Source of the DNA: Bacteroides sp.
Lineage (GTDB): Bacteria > Bacteroidota > Bacteroidia > Bacteroidales > Muribaculaceae
Length of the DNA: 64,000 bases
Direction: 5' to 3'
Assembly (NCBI GenBank): GCA_014801985.1
Contig: JAAVDD010000013.1
Location: 68,702 to 132,701 of the forward strand
Shown in pieces: positions 1 to 9,512 of this stretch. The position numbers were made by a program, and so were the translations under genes. The stretch's first letter is position 1. Each line of letters starts with the position of its first letter. Under the pieces are notes generated by a model. That model did not search any database and was not told the DNA's origin. It worked only from the letters and a program-made list of their open reading frames with translations.

Positions 1-976
1 GGCTAACGAAGCCGGAGCAGACTTTTCTATGACTGATATAGATATGCTTTCACGTAAGACACCGGTCTTATGTAAGGTGGCTCCAAACAGCGAATATCAC
101 ATCGAGGATGTTAATCGTGCAGGTGGCATCCTGTCTATTATGAGGGAACTCGCTAAAGAGGGACTGATTAATACAGAAGTCAAGCGTGTCGATGGGATCA
201 CACTTGGAGAAGCAATAGACGAATATGCCTTGAATGGTAAAAACTATTCTGAAAAAGCTGATGCTCTATGGCATTCTGCACCAGGAGGAGTAAAGACTAC
301 AATCATGGGCTCGCAGGAGAATAGGTATAAGTCTCTGGACACTGACCGGACTGAGGGGTGTATCCGTGATTTTGACCATGCATACGTGAAAGATGGAGGT
401 CTTGCTGTATTAAAGGGGAACATTGCTGTAGACGGATGTGTTGTGAAAACTGCGGGTGTGGATGAAAGTATTTTTAAATTCTCCGGTCCGGCTAAAGTGT
501 TTAATTCGCAGGAGGAGGCCGTAGAAGGGATTCTATCCGATAAAGTCAAGAGCGGAGATGTTGTGGTAATTCTCTATGAGGGTCCCAAAGGAGGCCCGGG
601 AATGCAGGAAATGCTATATCCCACCAGTTACATCAAAAGTAAACATTTAGGTAAGGAATGTGCGCTAATTACTGATGGACGATTCTCTGGAGGAACATCC
701 GGTCTTTCCATTGGACATATATCTCCTGAGGCAGCTGCAGGTGGAAATATAGCTCTCATAAAAGATGGAGATATCATAGATATTGATATCCCGGCACGTT
801 CGATCAATGTGCGTCTTTCAGAGGAAGAACTATCAAAACGACGTGAAGAGGAACTTGATTTCGGTAAGAGTGCATTCACTCCAAGATCCAGAGATAGATA
901 TATAAGCCGTGCACTTAAAGCATACGCGGCTTCAGTGACCTCCGCAGATAAAGGAGGTGTGAGAAAGGAACTTTAA
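1..976 (+). CDS. ilvD: Dihydroxy-acid dehydratase, 5' end cut by the window
   Basis: This is the C-terminal 324 or so residues of IlvD, the Fe-S enzyme that dehydrates dihydroxy-acids in valine, isoleucine and leucine synthesis. The reading frame is open from base 2, so the gene starts left of the window. Family landmarks are visible: the [11 protein letters not shown] segment, the [12 protein letters not shown] segment, and the [11 protein letters not shown] loop near the C-terminus. The stop lies 11 bases before ilvB, and all genes to thrC point the same way, so it is most likely the upstream member of the branched-chain operon. The Cys ligands of the cluster would be in the missing part. 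Confidence 0.97.
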   Translation, partial: ANEAGADFSMTDIDMLSRKTPVLCKVAPNSEYHIEDVNRAGGILSIMRELAKEGLINTEVKRVDGITLGEAIDEYALNGKNYSEKADALWHSAPGGVKTTIMGSQENRYKSLDTDRTEGCIRDFDHAYVKDGGLAVLKGNIAVDGCVVKTAGVDESIFKFSGPAKVFNSQEEAVEGILSDKVKSGDVVVILYEGPKGGPGMQEMLYPTSYIKSKHLGKECALITDGRFSGGTSGLSIGHISPEAAAGGNIALIKDGDIIDIDIPARSINVRLSEEELSKRREEELDFGKSAFTPRSRDRYISRALKAYAASVTSADKGGVRKEL

Positions 977-987
977 ACGGAAGAATC

Positions 988-2715
988 ATGAGTAATCAAA
1001 TTTCCGGAGCAGAAATACTTATAAGGTCGCTTATCGACCAGGGTGTAAAAAATATATTCGGGTATCCGGGTGGTACTATTATGCCTGTGTATGACAAACT
1101 ATATGACTACACAGATCGTATTAATCACTATCTTGCCCGTCATGAACAAGGTGCAATCCATGCAGCTGAAGGCTTTGCAAGGGTCACCGGAAAAACCGGT
1201 GTGGTATTCGCAACTTCCGGACCCGGGGCGATGAATCTTCTCACCGGCCTAAATGACGCCTTGATCGATAGCACTCCCATTGTCGCGATCACAGGACAGG
1301 TGGCTACCGCGTTTCTTGGTAAAGATGCTTTTCAGGAATCCGATATTGTCAGCGTGACTTTACCGGTGACTAAATGGACTATTCAGGTACGTAAGCCGGA
1401 AGATATAGCCCCTGCTGTGGCTAAAGCATTCTATATTGCAAATTCGGGTCGGCCGGGTCCGGTAGTGGTTGATCTCACCAAGGACGCCCAGATGGCCATG
1501 GCCGAATACAAAGTTGAGACATGTGATTATATCCGCAGTTATCATCCTAATCCTGAAATAAAGGATGCAGTGATTCTGGAAGCAGCAGAGATGATCAATA
1601 ATGCAAAACGCCCACTCATTCTTGCAGGCCATGGCATATCGATTGCAAATGCCGAGAATCTACTCATACAGTTGGCGGAAAAGGCTCAAATTCCGGTGGG
1701 ATGTACAATGTTGGGTCTCTCTGCAATTCCAACCTCTCATCCGCTTTACAAGGGAATGTTGGGTATGCATGGAAATATAGGACCGAACATAAATACAAAT
1801 AACGCTGACGTAATCATCGCGTTAGGGATGAGATTTGATGATCGTGTCACAGGCGATGTTACAAAATATGCTCCAGATGCTAAAATTATTCATATGGACA
1901 TCGACGCCAGTGAATTTGATAAATGCATCAAGAGCGACCTCCATATACATGGATGCGTGAATCAAGCATTGAAAAAGCTTATTCCTTTTGTAAATGAATC
2001 TCGTCACGATGAATGGCTGGAAAGCTTTAAACCTCATGAAGAAATAGAGAAGAGGAAAGTGATCGAACGCGAAGTAAATGCTTCTACTGCTGATGGAAAG
2101 ATGCTTATGGGAGAAGTTATCTCTAAGGTGAGCAACGCATTTGGAGAAGATGCCATTCTTGTTACTGATGTCGGCCAGAATCAGATGTTTGCAGTCAAGT
2201 ATTTTGGCTTCAAACATCCACGGAGTATAGTGACATCCGGTGGTTTGGGCACCATGGGATTTGGATTGCCTGCTTCTATTGGAGCAAAAATCGGCGAAGA
2301 AAACAGAAATGTTGTCTTATTTGTAGGTGATGGTGGCTTCCAAATGACTCTTGAGGAATTAGGGATGATTATGGAGTATAATCTTGGAGTCAAGATTGTG
2401 CTTCTCAACAATAATTTCCTTGGGAATGTTCGTCAATGGCAACACCTGTTCTTCAATGGTCGTTTCTCAGCGACTCCGATGATCAATCCTGATTTTCGCA
2501 TGATTGCAGATGCTTATGGCATCCCCGCTGAGGACATTGCACACAGAAATCAACTTGATGATGCTATAAAGAGAATGGTGGAACATACAGGTGCCTATTT
2601 GCTAAATGTAAATATAGAACCTACGGATATGGTGTTTCCCATGACTCCACCCGGAGCAGGAGTAAGCGACATTCTTTTAGCGGAAAATGAGTATTATAAA
2701 CCTGAAAACAACTAA
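988..2715 (+). CDS. ilvB: Acetolactate synthase, large catalytic subunit
   Basis: At 575 residues this matches the usual length of the thiamine-diphosphate-dependent acetohydroxyacid synthase large subunit, which joins two pyruvates, or pyruvate and 2-ketobutyrate. The N-terminal domain has the cofactor-activating Glu in ARHEQGAIHAAEGFAR near residue 53. The C-terminal domain has the ThDP/Mg motif starting GDGGFQM near residue 447 and ending LLNNN about 30 residues later. The central FAD/NAD-like domain lies between. It is followed after 2 bases by the small subunit gene, so the two are almost certainly translated together. Confidence 0.97.
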   Translation: MSNQISGAEILIRSLIDQGVKNIFGYPGGTIMPVYDKLYDYTDRINHYLARHEQGAIHAAEGFARVTGKTGVVFATSGPGAMNLLTGLNDALIDSTPIVAITGQVATAFLGKDAFQESDIVSVTLPVTKWTIQVRKPEDIAPAVAKAFYIANSGRPGPVVVDLTKDAQMAMAEYKVETCDYIRSYHPNPEIKDAVILEAAEMINNAKRPLILAGHGISIANAENLLIQLAEKAQIPVGCTMLGLSAIPTSHPLYKGMLGMHGNIGPNINTNNADVIIALGMRFDDRVTGDVTKYAPDAKIIHMDIDASEFDKCIKSDLHIHGCVNQALKKLIPFVNESRHDEWLESFKPHEEIEKRKVIEREVNASTADGKMLMGEVISKVSNAFGEDAILVTDVGQNQMFAVKYFGFKHPRSIVTSGGLGTMGFGLPASIGAKIGEENRNVVLFVGDGGFQMTLEELGMIMEYNLGVKIVLLNNNFLGNVRQWQHLFFNGRFSATPMINPDFRMIADAYGIPAEDIAHRNQLDDAIKRMVEHTGAYLLNVNIEPTDMVFPMTPPGAGVSDILLAENEYYKPENN

Positions 2716-2717
2716 GT

Positions 2718-2987
2718 ATGGAAAATCAGCTTTATACTATTGAAGTATATTCAGAACATCATGTCGGTGTGCTGCATCAGGTGGCAATGACATTCAGTCG
2801 CCGATGCGTGAATATAGAATATCTGGAGGCTAAGCCGTGTTCCACAGAGGGGGTTCATAAGATTACCGTTATTTTCCGCTGTTCTCCTGAAATTATGAGA
2901 CAAATAATCAAGCAGATAGAAAAACGCGTGGATGTGCTCCGCGTTTCGCTTCTGCCCAACAAATATACTGAAGAGGTCAATTATTAA
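2718..2987 (+). CDS. ilvN: Acetolactate synthase small (regulatory) subunit, single ACT domain
   Basis: The 89-residue product has the ACT-domain start YTIEVYSEHHVGVLHQVA, with the loop that binds valine in the family. It should tune and stabilise IlvB. It is short: many bacterial small subunits, including Bacteroides ones as I recall them, run to about 160-190 residues with a second C-terminal domain. Here the protein stops after QIEKRVDVLRV plus a short tail. E. coli IlvN and IlvM are also about 90 residues, so the short form can work. The acyl-ACP thioesterase gene that I recall between ilvN and ilvC in Bacteroides is absent; only 80 noncoding bases follow. Confidence 0.9.
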   Translation: MENQLYTIEVYSEHHVGVLHQVAMTFSRRCVNIEYLEAKPCSTEGVHKITVIFRCSPEIMRQIIKQIEKRVDVLRVSLLPNKYTEEVNY

Positions 2988-3067
2988 TATATTTCCTCTG
3001 GCAAATGCTATCTTAGTGATGCTTGGCAAAGAGGATTAATCGTATCAATCCATAAAGAGATTTTATT

Positions 3068-4111
3068 ATGGCAAAATTAAAATTCGGTGAAATCGAAGAG
3101 ACTGTAGTCACCCGTGAGGAATTCCCTGTTGAAAAGGCTCGCGAGATACTAAAGGATGAAACAATCGCAGTGATAGGATATGGTGTGCAGGGTCCCGGTC
3201 AGGCCCTCAACCTACGGGACAACGGATTCAATGTAATCGTGGGACAACGTGAAGGTAAAACTTATGAGAAGGCTGTAGCCGATGGTTGGGTACCCGGTGA
3301 AACGCTCTTCTCTATCGAGGAGGCCTGCGAAAAAGCTTCGATAATAATGTGTCTTCTTTCTGATGCGGCGGTAATCTCAGTATGGCCTACAATAAAGAAA
3401 CATCTCACTCCCGGCAAGGCACTTTATTTTTCTCATGGCTTTGCAATTGCGTGGCCCGAACGCACCGGCGTTGTCGCTCCCAAAGATATCGATCTTATCC
3501 TTGTGGCTCCAAAAGGATCAGGCACTTCCCTCCGCACGATGTTCCTCGAGGGACGCGGCTTGAATTCAAGCTATGCGGTTGAACAAGATTATACCGGTCG
3601 CGCGCTCGACCGTACTCTCGCGTTGGCAATCGGTATTGGATCCGGATATATCTTCGAGACCACATTCAAGCGCGAAGCTTATAGCGATCTCACTGGAGAA
3701 CGCGGTTCATTGATGGGAGCTATTCAAGGTCTGCTTCTTGCTCAATATGAAGTGCTTCGTGAGAATGGCCACTCCCCTTCCGAGGCTTTCAACGAGACTG
3801 TTGAAGAGCTAACACAGTCTCTTATGCCTCTTTTCGCAGCTAAAGGTATGGACTGGATGTATGCCAACTGTTCAACCACGGCTCAGCGCGGTGCTCTTGA
3901 TTGGATGGGGCCGTTCCATGATGCTATTAAACCCGTTGTGGAAAAACTTTACAATAGTGTGGCTACCGGCGTTGAAGCTCAGAATTCTATCGATTCCAAT
4001 TCCAAACCCGGCTATCGCGAAGGATTGGAAAAGGAACTTAAAGATCTACGCGAAAGCGAGATGTGGCAAGTCGGTGCTGTTGTGCGTCAACTTCGCCCGG
4101 AAAACAATTGA
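3068..4111 (+). CDS. ilvC: Ketol-acid reductoisomerase (NADP-dependent)
   Basis: The 347-residue protein catalyses the isomeroreduction of acetolactate in the branched-chain pathway. An N-terminal Rossmann motif, VIGYGVQGPGQALNLRDNG, begins near residue 35. The LVAPKGSGTSLR segment near residue 147 is typical of the family. The C-terminal helical domain carries acidic metal-binding stretches such as SDLTGERGSL and NETVEELTQSL. It is the last gene of the ilv block. A small hairpin and a terminator-like hairpin follow in the 105 bases before thrA. Confidence 0.96.
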   Translation: MAKLKFGEIEETVVTREEFPVEKAREILKDETIAVIGYGVQGPGQALNLRDNGFNVIVGQREGKTYEKAVADGWVPGETLFSIEEACEKASIIMCLLSDAAVISVWPTIKKHLTPGKALYFSHGFAIAWPERTGVVAPKDIDLILVAPKGSGTSLRTMFLEGRGLNSSYAVEQDYTGRALDRTLALAIGIGSGYIFETTFKREAYSDLTGERGSLMGAIQGLLLAQYEVLRENGHSPSEAFNETVEELTQSLMPLFAAKGMDWMYANCSTTAQRGALDWMGPFHDAIKPVVEKLYNSVATGVEAQNSIDSNSKPGYREGLEKELKDLRESEMWQVGAVVRQLRPENN

Positions 4112-4161
4112 ATCTCCCCTCCTGACAGTTCTACCGACTGTCAACTACATTCATTAATATC

Positions 4162-4212
4162 TGATGGCTCAATCCCCTTGGGATGAGCCATCATTTAAAA
4201 TTTTCTTTTTTC
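4162..4212 (+). terminator. Terminator-like hairpin between ilvC and thrA
   Basis: TGATGGCTC (4162-4170) pairs with GAGCCATCA (4185-4193), with ATCCC/GGGAT extending the stem around a 3-base loop and one bulged A. A T-rich run follows at 4197-4212. A smaller hairpin, GACAGT/ACTGTC, lies at 4124-4142. The T-run ends only 4 bases before the thrA ATG, so the structure lies inside the ribosome-binding region of thrA. Confidence 0.75.
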
Positions 4213-4216
4213 TGAA

Positions 4217-6652
4217 ATGAAGGTATTAAAATTTGGTGGTTCTTCTGTTGGTTCCCCTGAAAGTCTGGCCAACGTGAAAAATATCGTTGAGGGAATTCCC
4301 GAGCGCAAAATCGTAGTGGTATCCGCTTTGGGAGGAATAACTGATCTCCTTATATCTACCGCACGTCTCGCTGTGGAAGATGATATTCGCTACCTTGATT
4401 CTTATGCACGTATTGTGGAACGTCACCTTGAGATCATCGATAAGGTAGTACCTGTAGTTCGTAAAAAAGCCACAGAAACCGTTGTGAAGATGATGCTTGA
4501 AGAGCTTGGGAATATATTTAAGGGAGTCATGCTTCTTCATGACCTTTCACCGAGAGCTTTAAATATGATTGTAAGCTACGGGGAGCGCCTTTCAAGTGTA
4601 ATTGTAGCCAATGTCATTGAAGAAGCCACACATTTTGACTCTCGTACTTTCATCAGAACTAAAAGAAACGCACATGGGGAAGATATCCTTGACTCCCCTC
4701 TAACAAATCGGCTGATTGATGAGAATGTTAAGAATACTCATTGGCACACTGCTGTCATGGGTGGATTCATCTCATCCGATGTAAAGGGAGAGGTAACCAA
4801 TCTTGGTCGTGGAGGTTCCGATTATACAGCTGCTATCATGGCAGCCGCCTTTGATGCCGAGATATTGGAGATATGGACAGATGTTGATGGATTCATGACA
4901 GCAGATCCAAGAGTGATTGATAATGCTTATGTGATTGATTCCCTTTCCTTCAAGGAAGCAATGGAATTATGCAATTTCGGGGCTAAGGTGATATATCCTC
5001 CGACAATTTATCCTGTTTATCACAAGAATATACCTATTCTTGTTAAGAATACCTTCAATCCATCTGCTCCCGGCACATTTATCAGCAATCAGAAATCTCA
5101 TGGCGCTAAACCCATAAAGGGTATTTCTTCAATCAACGATACTTGTCTTGTCACCCTTACAAGTCTGTGTATGGTTGGTGTTATCGGTGTGAACTCTCGA
5201 ATTTTCAATGCCTTGAAGAATCGGGGGGTAAGTGTCTTTCTTGTAAGTCAGGCTGCCAGTGAAAATAATACCACAATTGCTGTGAGAAATGCAGACGCTG
5301 ATCTTGCTGTCGAGACATTGAAGGAAGAATTTGCGTTTGAGCTTGAATCCGGTATGTTCAACGACATAAAAGCCGAGCATGACTTGGCCACCATTGCTGT
5401 AGTGGGAGAGAATATGAAACATACCACTGGACTTGCCGGAAAACTCTTCAATACAATGGGGCGTAATGGTATAAATGTAATCGCATGTGCCCAGGGAGCA
5501 TCCGAAACAAATATATCCTTTGTAATAGAGAAAAGGAGCCTTCGGAAAGCCTTAAATGTGATTCATGATTCATTTTTTCTTTCCGAAACACAAGTACTCA
5601 ATATTTTCTTGGCAGGAACAGGCAATGTAGGAAGTATTCTTTTGCAACAGATTGCAAAGCAACAGGAGAAGCTTATGAAGGAAAAGAATCTCCGAATCAA
5701 TGTTGTTGGTATTGCAACCAGTAAACGTGCTGTATTCAACCGAGAAGGTATTGATATCACTCGCTATCGTGAGGAGTTATTAGAAAATGGGGTCGACAGC
5801 AATCCAGATATCCTGAAGGAAAATATTCTCAAAATGAATATATTCAACTCGGTGTTTGTCGACTGCACAGCTTCCGCCGATATTGCTTCCTTATATGGGG
5901 ATTTGCTTGAGAATAACGTTAACGTGGTGGCCGCAAACAAGATTGCTGCTTCCTCCGAATATTACAACTATAAAAAATTAAAGGAGACAGCTCGCAAAAA
6001 AGATGTGAAATATCTTTTTGAAACAAATGTTGGGGCCGGCCTACCTATTATCAATACTATAAATTCGCTGATCAATTCAGGCGATAATATTTTGAAGATC
6101 GAGGCCGTAGTATCCGGTACTTTAAATTACATTTTTAATGTTCTTGCAGAGGATGTACCGTTAAGTAAGGCCGTTGCGCTTGCTAAGGAGGCCGGATACA
6201 CCGAACCTGACCCCAGAATTGATCTATCCGGGAAGGATGTCGTTAGGAAACTTGTTATACTTGCTCGTGAGGCCGGATATAAGGTTGAACAAGAGGATGT
6301 GCAAAAGAATCTTTTCGTGCCTGATAGATTATTCGAAGGAGAAGTATCTGATTTTATGGATGCAATAAAATCACTTGATGAGGAATTTGAGACAAAGCGT
6401 GCTGAAGCAGAAAAGACAAATAAACATTTCAGATTTGTTGCTTCTTTAGATAATGGAGATGTGAGCGTAGGTCTGCGTCTTGTCGATTCTGAGCATCCCT
6501 TCTACTCTTTAGCTGGCAGTAACAATGTGATTTTGCTCACCACTGAACGATATATGGAGTATCCTATGGTAATAAAGGGATATGGAGCTGGGGCGGAAGT
6601 TACTGCGGCCGGAGTCTTTGCAGATATTATTAGTATTGCTAATATAAGATAA
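4217..6652 (+). CDS. thrA: Bifunctional aspartokinase / homoserine dehydrogenase
   Basis: At 811 residues this is the full ThrA fusion. The aspartokinase part opens with KFGGSSVG at residue 4 and carries the GRGGSDYTAAI catalytic segment near residue 200. Two ACT-type regulatory repeats follow at about residues 310-455. The homoserine dehydrogenase part starts with the NAD(P)-binding motif LAGTGNVGS near residue 465 and includes the NVVAANKIA and VVSGTLNYIF segments. It supplies homoserine for threonine and methionine. It is followed by the apgM-like gene and thrC, which is the Bacteroidales threonine operon order. Confidence 0.97.
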   Translation: MKVLKFGGSSVGSPESLANVKNIVEGIPERKIVVVSALGGITDLLISTARLAVEDDIRYLDSYARIVERHLEIIDKVVPVVRKKATETVVKMMLEELGNIFKGVMLLHDLSPRALNMIVSYGERLSSVIVANVIEEATHFDSRTFIRTKRNAHGEDILDSPLTNRLIDENVKNTHWHTAVMGGFISSDVKGEVTNLGRGGSDYTAAIMAAAFDAEILEIWTDVDGFMTADPRVIDNAYVIDSLSFKEAMELCNFGAKVIYPPTIYPVYHKNIPILVKNTFNPSAPGTFISNQKSHGAKPIKGISSINDTCLVTLTSLCMVGVIGVNSRIFNALKNRGVSVFLVSQAASENNTTIAVRNADADLAVETLKEEFAFELESGMFNDIKAEHDLATIAVVGENMKHTTGLAGKLFNTMGRNGINVIACAQGASETNISFVIEKRSLRKALNVIHDSFFLSETQVLNIFLAGTGNVGSILLQQIAKQQEKLMKEKNLRINVVGIATSKRAVFNREGIDITRYREELLENGVDSNPDILKENILKMNIFNSVFVDCTASADIASLYGDLLENNVNVVAANKIAASSEYYNYKKLKETARKKDVKYLFETNVGAGLPIINTINSLINSGDNILKIEAVVSGTLNYIFNVLAEDVPLSKAVALAKEAGYTEPDPRIDLSGKDVVRKLVILAREAGYKVEQEDVQKNLFVPDRLFEGEVSDFMDAIKSLDEEFETKRAEAEKTNKHFRFVASLDNGDVSVGLRLVDSEHPFYSLAGSNNVILLTTERYMEYPMVIKGYGAGAEVTAAGVFADIISIANIR

Positions 6653-6684
6653 CTTATTGTTTCTCTGTTGTATTTTTTGCACTT

Positions 6685-7899
6685 ATGAAAAGAATAATAA
6701 TATTGGGTGATGGCATGGCCGATGAACCATGCGAAGAGCTTGGAGGCTTAACCCCTATCGAAGCAGCCTCAACTCCTGCTATGGATGCACTGGCAAAAGC
6801 AGGAAAAAATGGATGTCTCGCCACTGTGCCCGAAGGATTTCTCCCTGGAAGCGAGATTGCCCATCTCTCTCTCTTGGGATATAATCTTCTTGATGTATTT
6901 GAAGGAAGAGGCACATTGGAAGCAGCGAGCATGGGAGTAGGAATCGAACCCGATGAAATGGCAATGCGATGCAACCTTATATGCATCGACGAAGATGGCA
7001 GAATTAAGAATCATTCTGCCGGACATATATCCACAGAAGAGGCTGATGAACTTATTAAAACATTAAATGAGAAATTAGGGAAAAATGGTCGTGCCTCTTT
7101 TTTCACAGGTGTAAGCTACAGACATCTTCTGAAAATTAAAAACGCGGATAAAAGAATATCTTGTACGCCTCCGCATGATGTACCGGGAGTTGAGGCACAA
7201 GAGGTTATGATTAAGGCAGATGCGCAAGAGGCTGCTGAAACTGCTGAATACATCAATTCACTCATAAGAAAATCTCAAGAGATCCTGGTTAATCATCCTG
7301 TAAATTTAAAAAGAATAAAGGATGGGAAGGATCCGGCTAACAGTATCTGGCCCTGGAGTCCGGGATATAAACCTGCAATGAAAACGTTGGCTGAGATGTT
7401 CGGAATTGGGAAAGGTTATGTTATTTCCGCTGTAGATCTAATTAATGGCATCGGAGTATATGCTGGGCTCACTCCTATTCACGTAGAAGGAGCAACCGGA
7501 CTCTACGATACCAATTATGAGGGAAAGGTGAAAGCTGCACTTGATGCAATAAATGGTGATGCCGACTTTGTGTTTCTTCACATTGAGGCGAGTGATGAGG
7601 CCGGACACGAGGGAGATGTTGAATTGAAGAAAAAAACAATCGAAGCTTTAGACAGTCGCGTTGTCGCGCCCATTGTTAAAGCATTGACTGAATCGAATGA
7701 AGATTTTTCAATAGCCCTTCTTCCCGATCATCCTACTCCATGCCGTCTGCGTACACACACATCCTCTCCGGTTCCATTCATTATATATAAGAGTGGAAAC
7801 ACTCCGGATGAAGTGTCGGAATACTCAGAAAATAGTGCCCGGATGGGAGAATATGGAATTATGAAAGATGATGAGTTTATAAGGGAGTTTTTAAAATAA
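6685..7899 (+). CDS. ApgM-type metalloenzyme, probable homoserine kinase replacement
   Basis: The 404-residue protein belongs to the alkaline-phosphatase-fold family that includes the archaeal-type cofactor-independent phosphoglycerate mutase. The N-terminal metal motif GDGMADEP is at residues 8-15. The phosphorylatable-Ser segment PGSEIAHLSLLGYN is near residue 55. The C-terminal DHPTPC plus THTSSPVPF metal segment is near residue 350. Sequence alone would suggest mutase activity. However, it sits between thrA and thrC, no GHMP-type thrB is in this operon, and this subfamily has been proposed as a non-orthologous homoserine kinase (TIGRFAM TIGR02535, from memory). I favour homoserine phosphorylation as its role. 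Confidence 0.85.
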   Translation: MKRIIILGDGMADEPCEELGGLTPIEAASTPAMDALAKAGKNGCLATVPEGFLPGSEIAHLSLLGYNLLDVFEGRGTLEAASMGVGIEPDEMAMRCNLICIDEDGRIKNHSAGHISTEEADELIKTLNEKLGKNGRASFFTGVSYRHLLKIKNADKRISCTPPHDVPGVEAQEVMIKADAQEAAETAEYINSLIRKSQEILVNHPVNLKRIKDGKDPANSIWPWSPGYKPAMKTLAEMFGIGKGYVISAVDLINGIGVYAGLTPIHVEGATGLYDTNYEGKVKAALDAINGDADFVFLHIEASDEAGHEGDVELKKKTIEALDSRVVAPIVKALTESNEDFSIALLPDHPTPCRLRTHTSSPVPFIIYKSGNTPDEVSEYSENSARMGEYGIMKDDEFIREFLK

Positions 7900-7912
7900 G
7901 AAATAAGAAGCT

Positions 7913-9223
7913 ATGAAATATAGAAGTACCACCGGTAAATCTCAAGAGGTTTCATTGGAGGAAGCTGTAGTAAAAGGATTGGCACCCGATAATGGCCTGT
8001 ATATGCCGCTCTCTTTTCCTGAATTGCCAAAAGCGTTTTTTGATAAGCTTCCGGAAATGTCGCTCCCCGATATGGCGGTCGAGATCGCTCAAGCTCTATT
8101 TGGAGAGGATGTTGATAAGTCAGCTCTAAATGAGTTGACGCGTGAGACATTAAATTTCTCAATCCCCTTGGTCAAGGTAGACGAAAATAAATATTCACTT
8201 GAGCTATTCCACGGTCCGACACTTGCCTTCAAAGACGTCGGTGCCCGGTTTATGGCCCGATTACTTGGTTATTTTAATCGCGATAATAAAGACAGACTGG
8301 TCAATGTGCTTGTTGCTACCTCCGGGGATACCGGAAGTGCGGTGGCCAACGGCTTCCTTGATGTCCAGGGTGTCCGCGTATTTGTCCTATATCCAAAGGG
8401 GAAAGTAAGTAAAATTCAGGAAGCACAATTCACTACTTTAGGATCAAATATCGAGGCTTTGGAAATCGATGGTACATTCGACGATTGTCAGGCTTTGGTA
8501 AAGAAAGCGTTTCTTGATGAAGAATTAAATCAAAAAATGATGCTTACTTCCGCCAATTCCATAAACGTTGCACGTTTCCTACCACAGATGTTCTATTATT
8601 TCTATGCCTATGCCCAGACAGTAAAGGCAGGGGCGAATCCTGATAATATCGTGGTATGCGTACCAAGCGGAAATTTTGGAAATATCACTGCCGGATTAAT
8701 TGCAAAGAAAATGGGATTGCCAATCAAACGATTCATTGCAGCCAACAATGCTAACGATATATTTTTTAATTATCTTCGTTCAGGAGAATATGTTCCTAAA
8801 AGCTCCGTTCAGACTATAGCTAATGCAATGGATGTTGGCAATCCGAGTAATTTTGCAAGAATTCTGGATTTGTACGAGAGTTCTCATAAATCTATTACAG
8901 AGGAGATTTCAGGCACTACATATTCCGATAAGGAAATCGCTGACACTCTCCGTAAGACATACAAGGATAAGGGATATCTGCTTGACCCACATGGAGCAGT
9001 CGCATATCGCGCACTTGAAGAGAATTTGCGACCGGAGGAAACCGGAATCTTTCTGGAAACGGCTCATCCGGCCAAATTTAAGGAAACAGTAGAAGGTATT
9101 ATTGAAAAGGAGATTGAAATACCATCCAAACTACAAAAATTCCTTGAAGGAGAGAAGCAAACCACCCCCCTCTTGGCGGATTTTAATGAGTTCAAGAACT
9201 TCCTTATCAAATCCATTAATTAA
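7913..9223 (+). CDS. thrC: Threonine synthase
   Basis: This is a 436-residue PLP enzyme that converts O-phosphohomoserine to threonine. The N-terminal YRSTTGKSQEVSLEEAVVKG segment is typical of the longer bacterial ThrC class. The PLP lysine lies in the motif FKDVGARFMA near residue 107. The PLP-phosphate loop is VATSGDTGSAV, and the CVPSGNFGN segment follows. It ends the threonine operon and is followed 32 bases later by a strong terminator. Confidence 0.97.
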   Translation: MKYRSTTGKSQEVSLEEAVVKGLAPDNGLYMPLSFPELPKAFFDKLPEMSLPDMAVEIAQALFGEDVDKSALNELTRETLNFSIPLVKVDENKYSLELFHGPTLAFKDVGARFMARLLGYFNRDNKDRLVNVLVATSGDTGSAVANGFLDVQGVRVFVLYPKGKVSKIQEAQFTTLGSNIEALEIDGTFDDCQALVKKAFLDEELNQKMMLTSANSINVARFLPQMFYYFYAYAQTVKAGANPDNIVVCVPSGNFGNITAGLIAKKMGLPIKRFIAANNANDIFFNYLRSGEYVPKSSVQTIANAMDVGNPSNFARILDLYESSHKSITEEISGTTYSDKEIADTLRKTYKDKGYLLDPHGAVAYRALEENLRPEETGIFLETAHPAKFKETVEGIIEKEIEIPSKLQKFLEGEKQTTPLLADFNEFKNFLIKSIN

Positions 9224-9254
9224 AGAGAAAACACCACTTCACTTCCTACTTCCC

Positions 9255-9295
9255 GGGGGCGCCTATCCTTTTGGAAGGCGTCCCCACTCTTTTTT
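9255..9295 (+). terminator. Rho-independent terminator after thrC
   Basis: GGGGGCGCCT (9255-9264) pairs with AGGCGTCCCC (9276-9285), with one G-U pair, and a T-run follows at 9290-9295. It closes the ilv-thr block. Confidence 0.9.
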
Positions 9296-9335
9296 ATTAA
9301 AATCTCATAATCTAAACTAAAAAAAAGAGAAATAA

Positions 9336-9366
9336 TTGGCATTTAGCCGACAAATTATTAAATTTG
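9336..9366 (+). promoter_or_regulatory. Bacteroidetes-type promoter for ppdK
   Basis: TTGG at 9336-9339 (-33 type) is followed after 19 bases by TAAATTTG at 9359-9366, a full match to TAnnTTTG. Transcription would start near 9370, giving a leader of about 140 bases before ppdK. Confidence 0.75.
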
Positions 9367-9369
9367 CAT

Positions 9370-9512
9370 AGTCCAATTGGAAAATGGCGTAAATTCTTAC
9401 GTTCATCTACCTTTTAAATCTATTTTCCGAGGCAAGTCAATGCCACAAGACAAGCTTTCGGCACATTGAAAAAACATATAAAAGTCAGATATAATTAAAT
9501 TCAATAACCTCT
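9370..9512 (+). promoter_or_regulatory. Structured 5' leader of ppdK
   Basis: Several self-complementary stretches are visible. CGTAA (9388-9392) pairs with TTACG (9397-9401). GGAAAAT (9379-9385) pairs with ATTTTCC (9422-9428) and encloses that hairpin. GGCA (9431-9434) pairs with TGCC (9441-9444). No open reading frame of note is present. I do not recognise a known riboswitch class, and its function is unknown. Confidence 0.4.
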
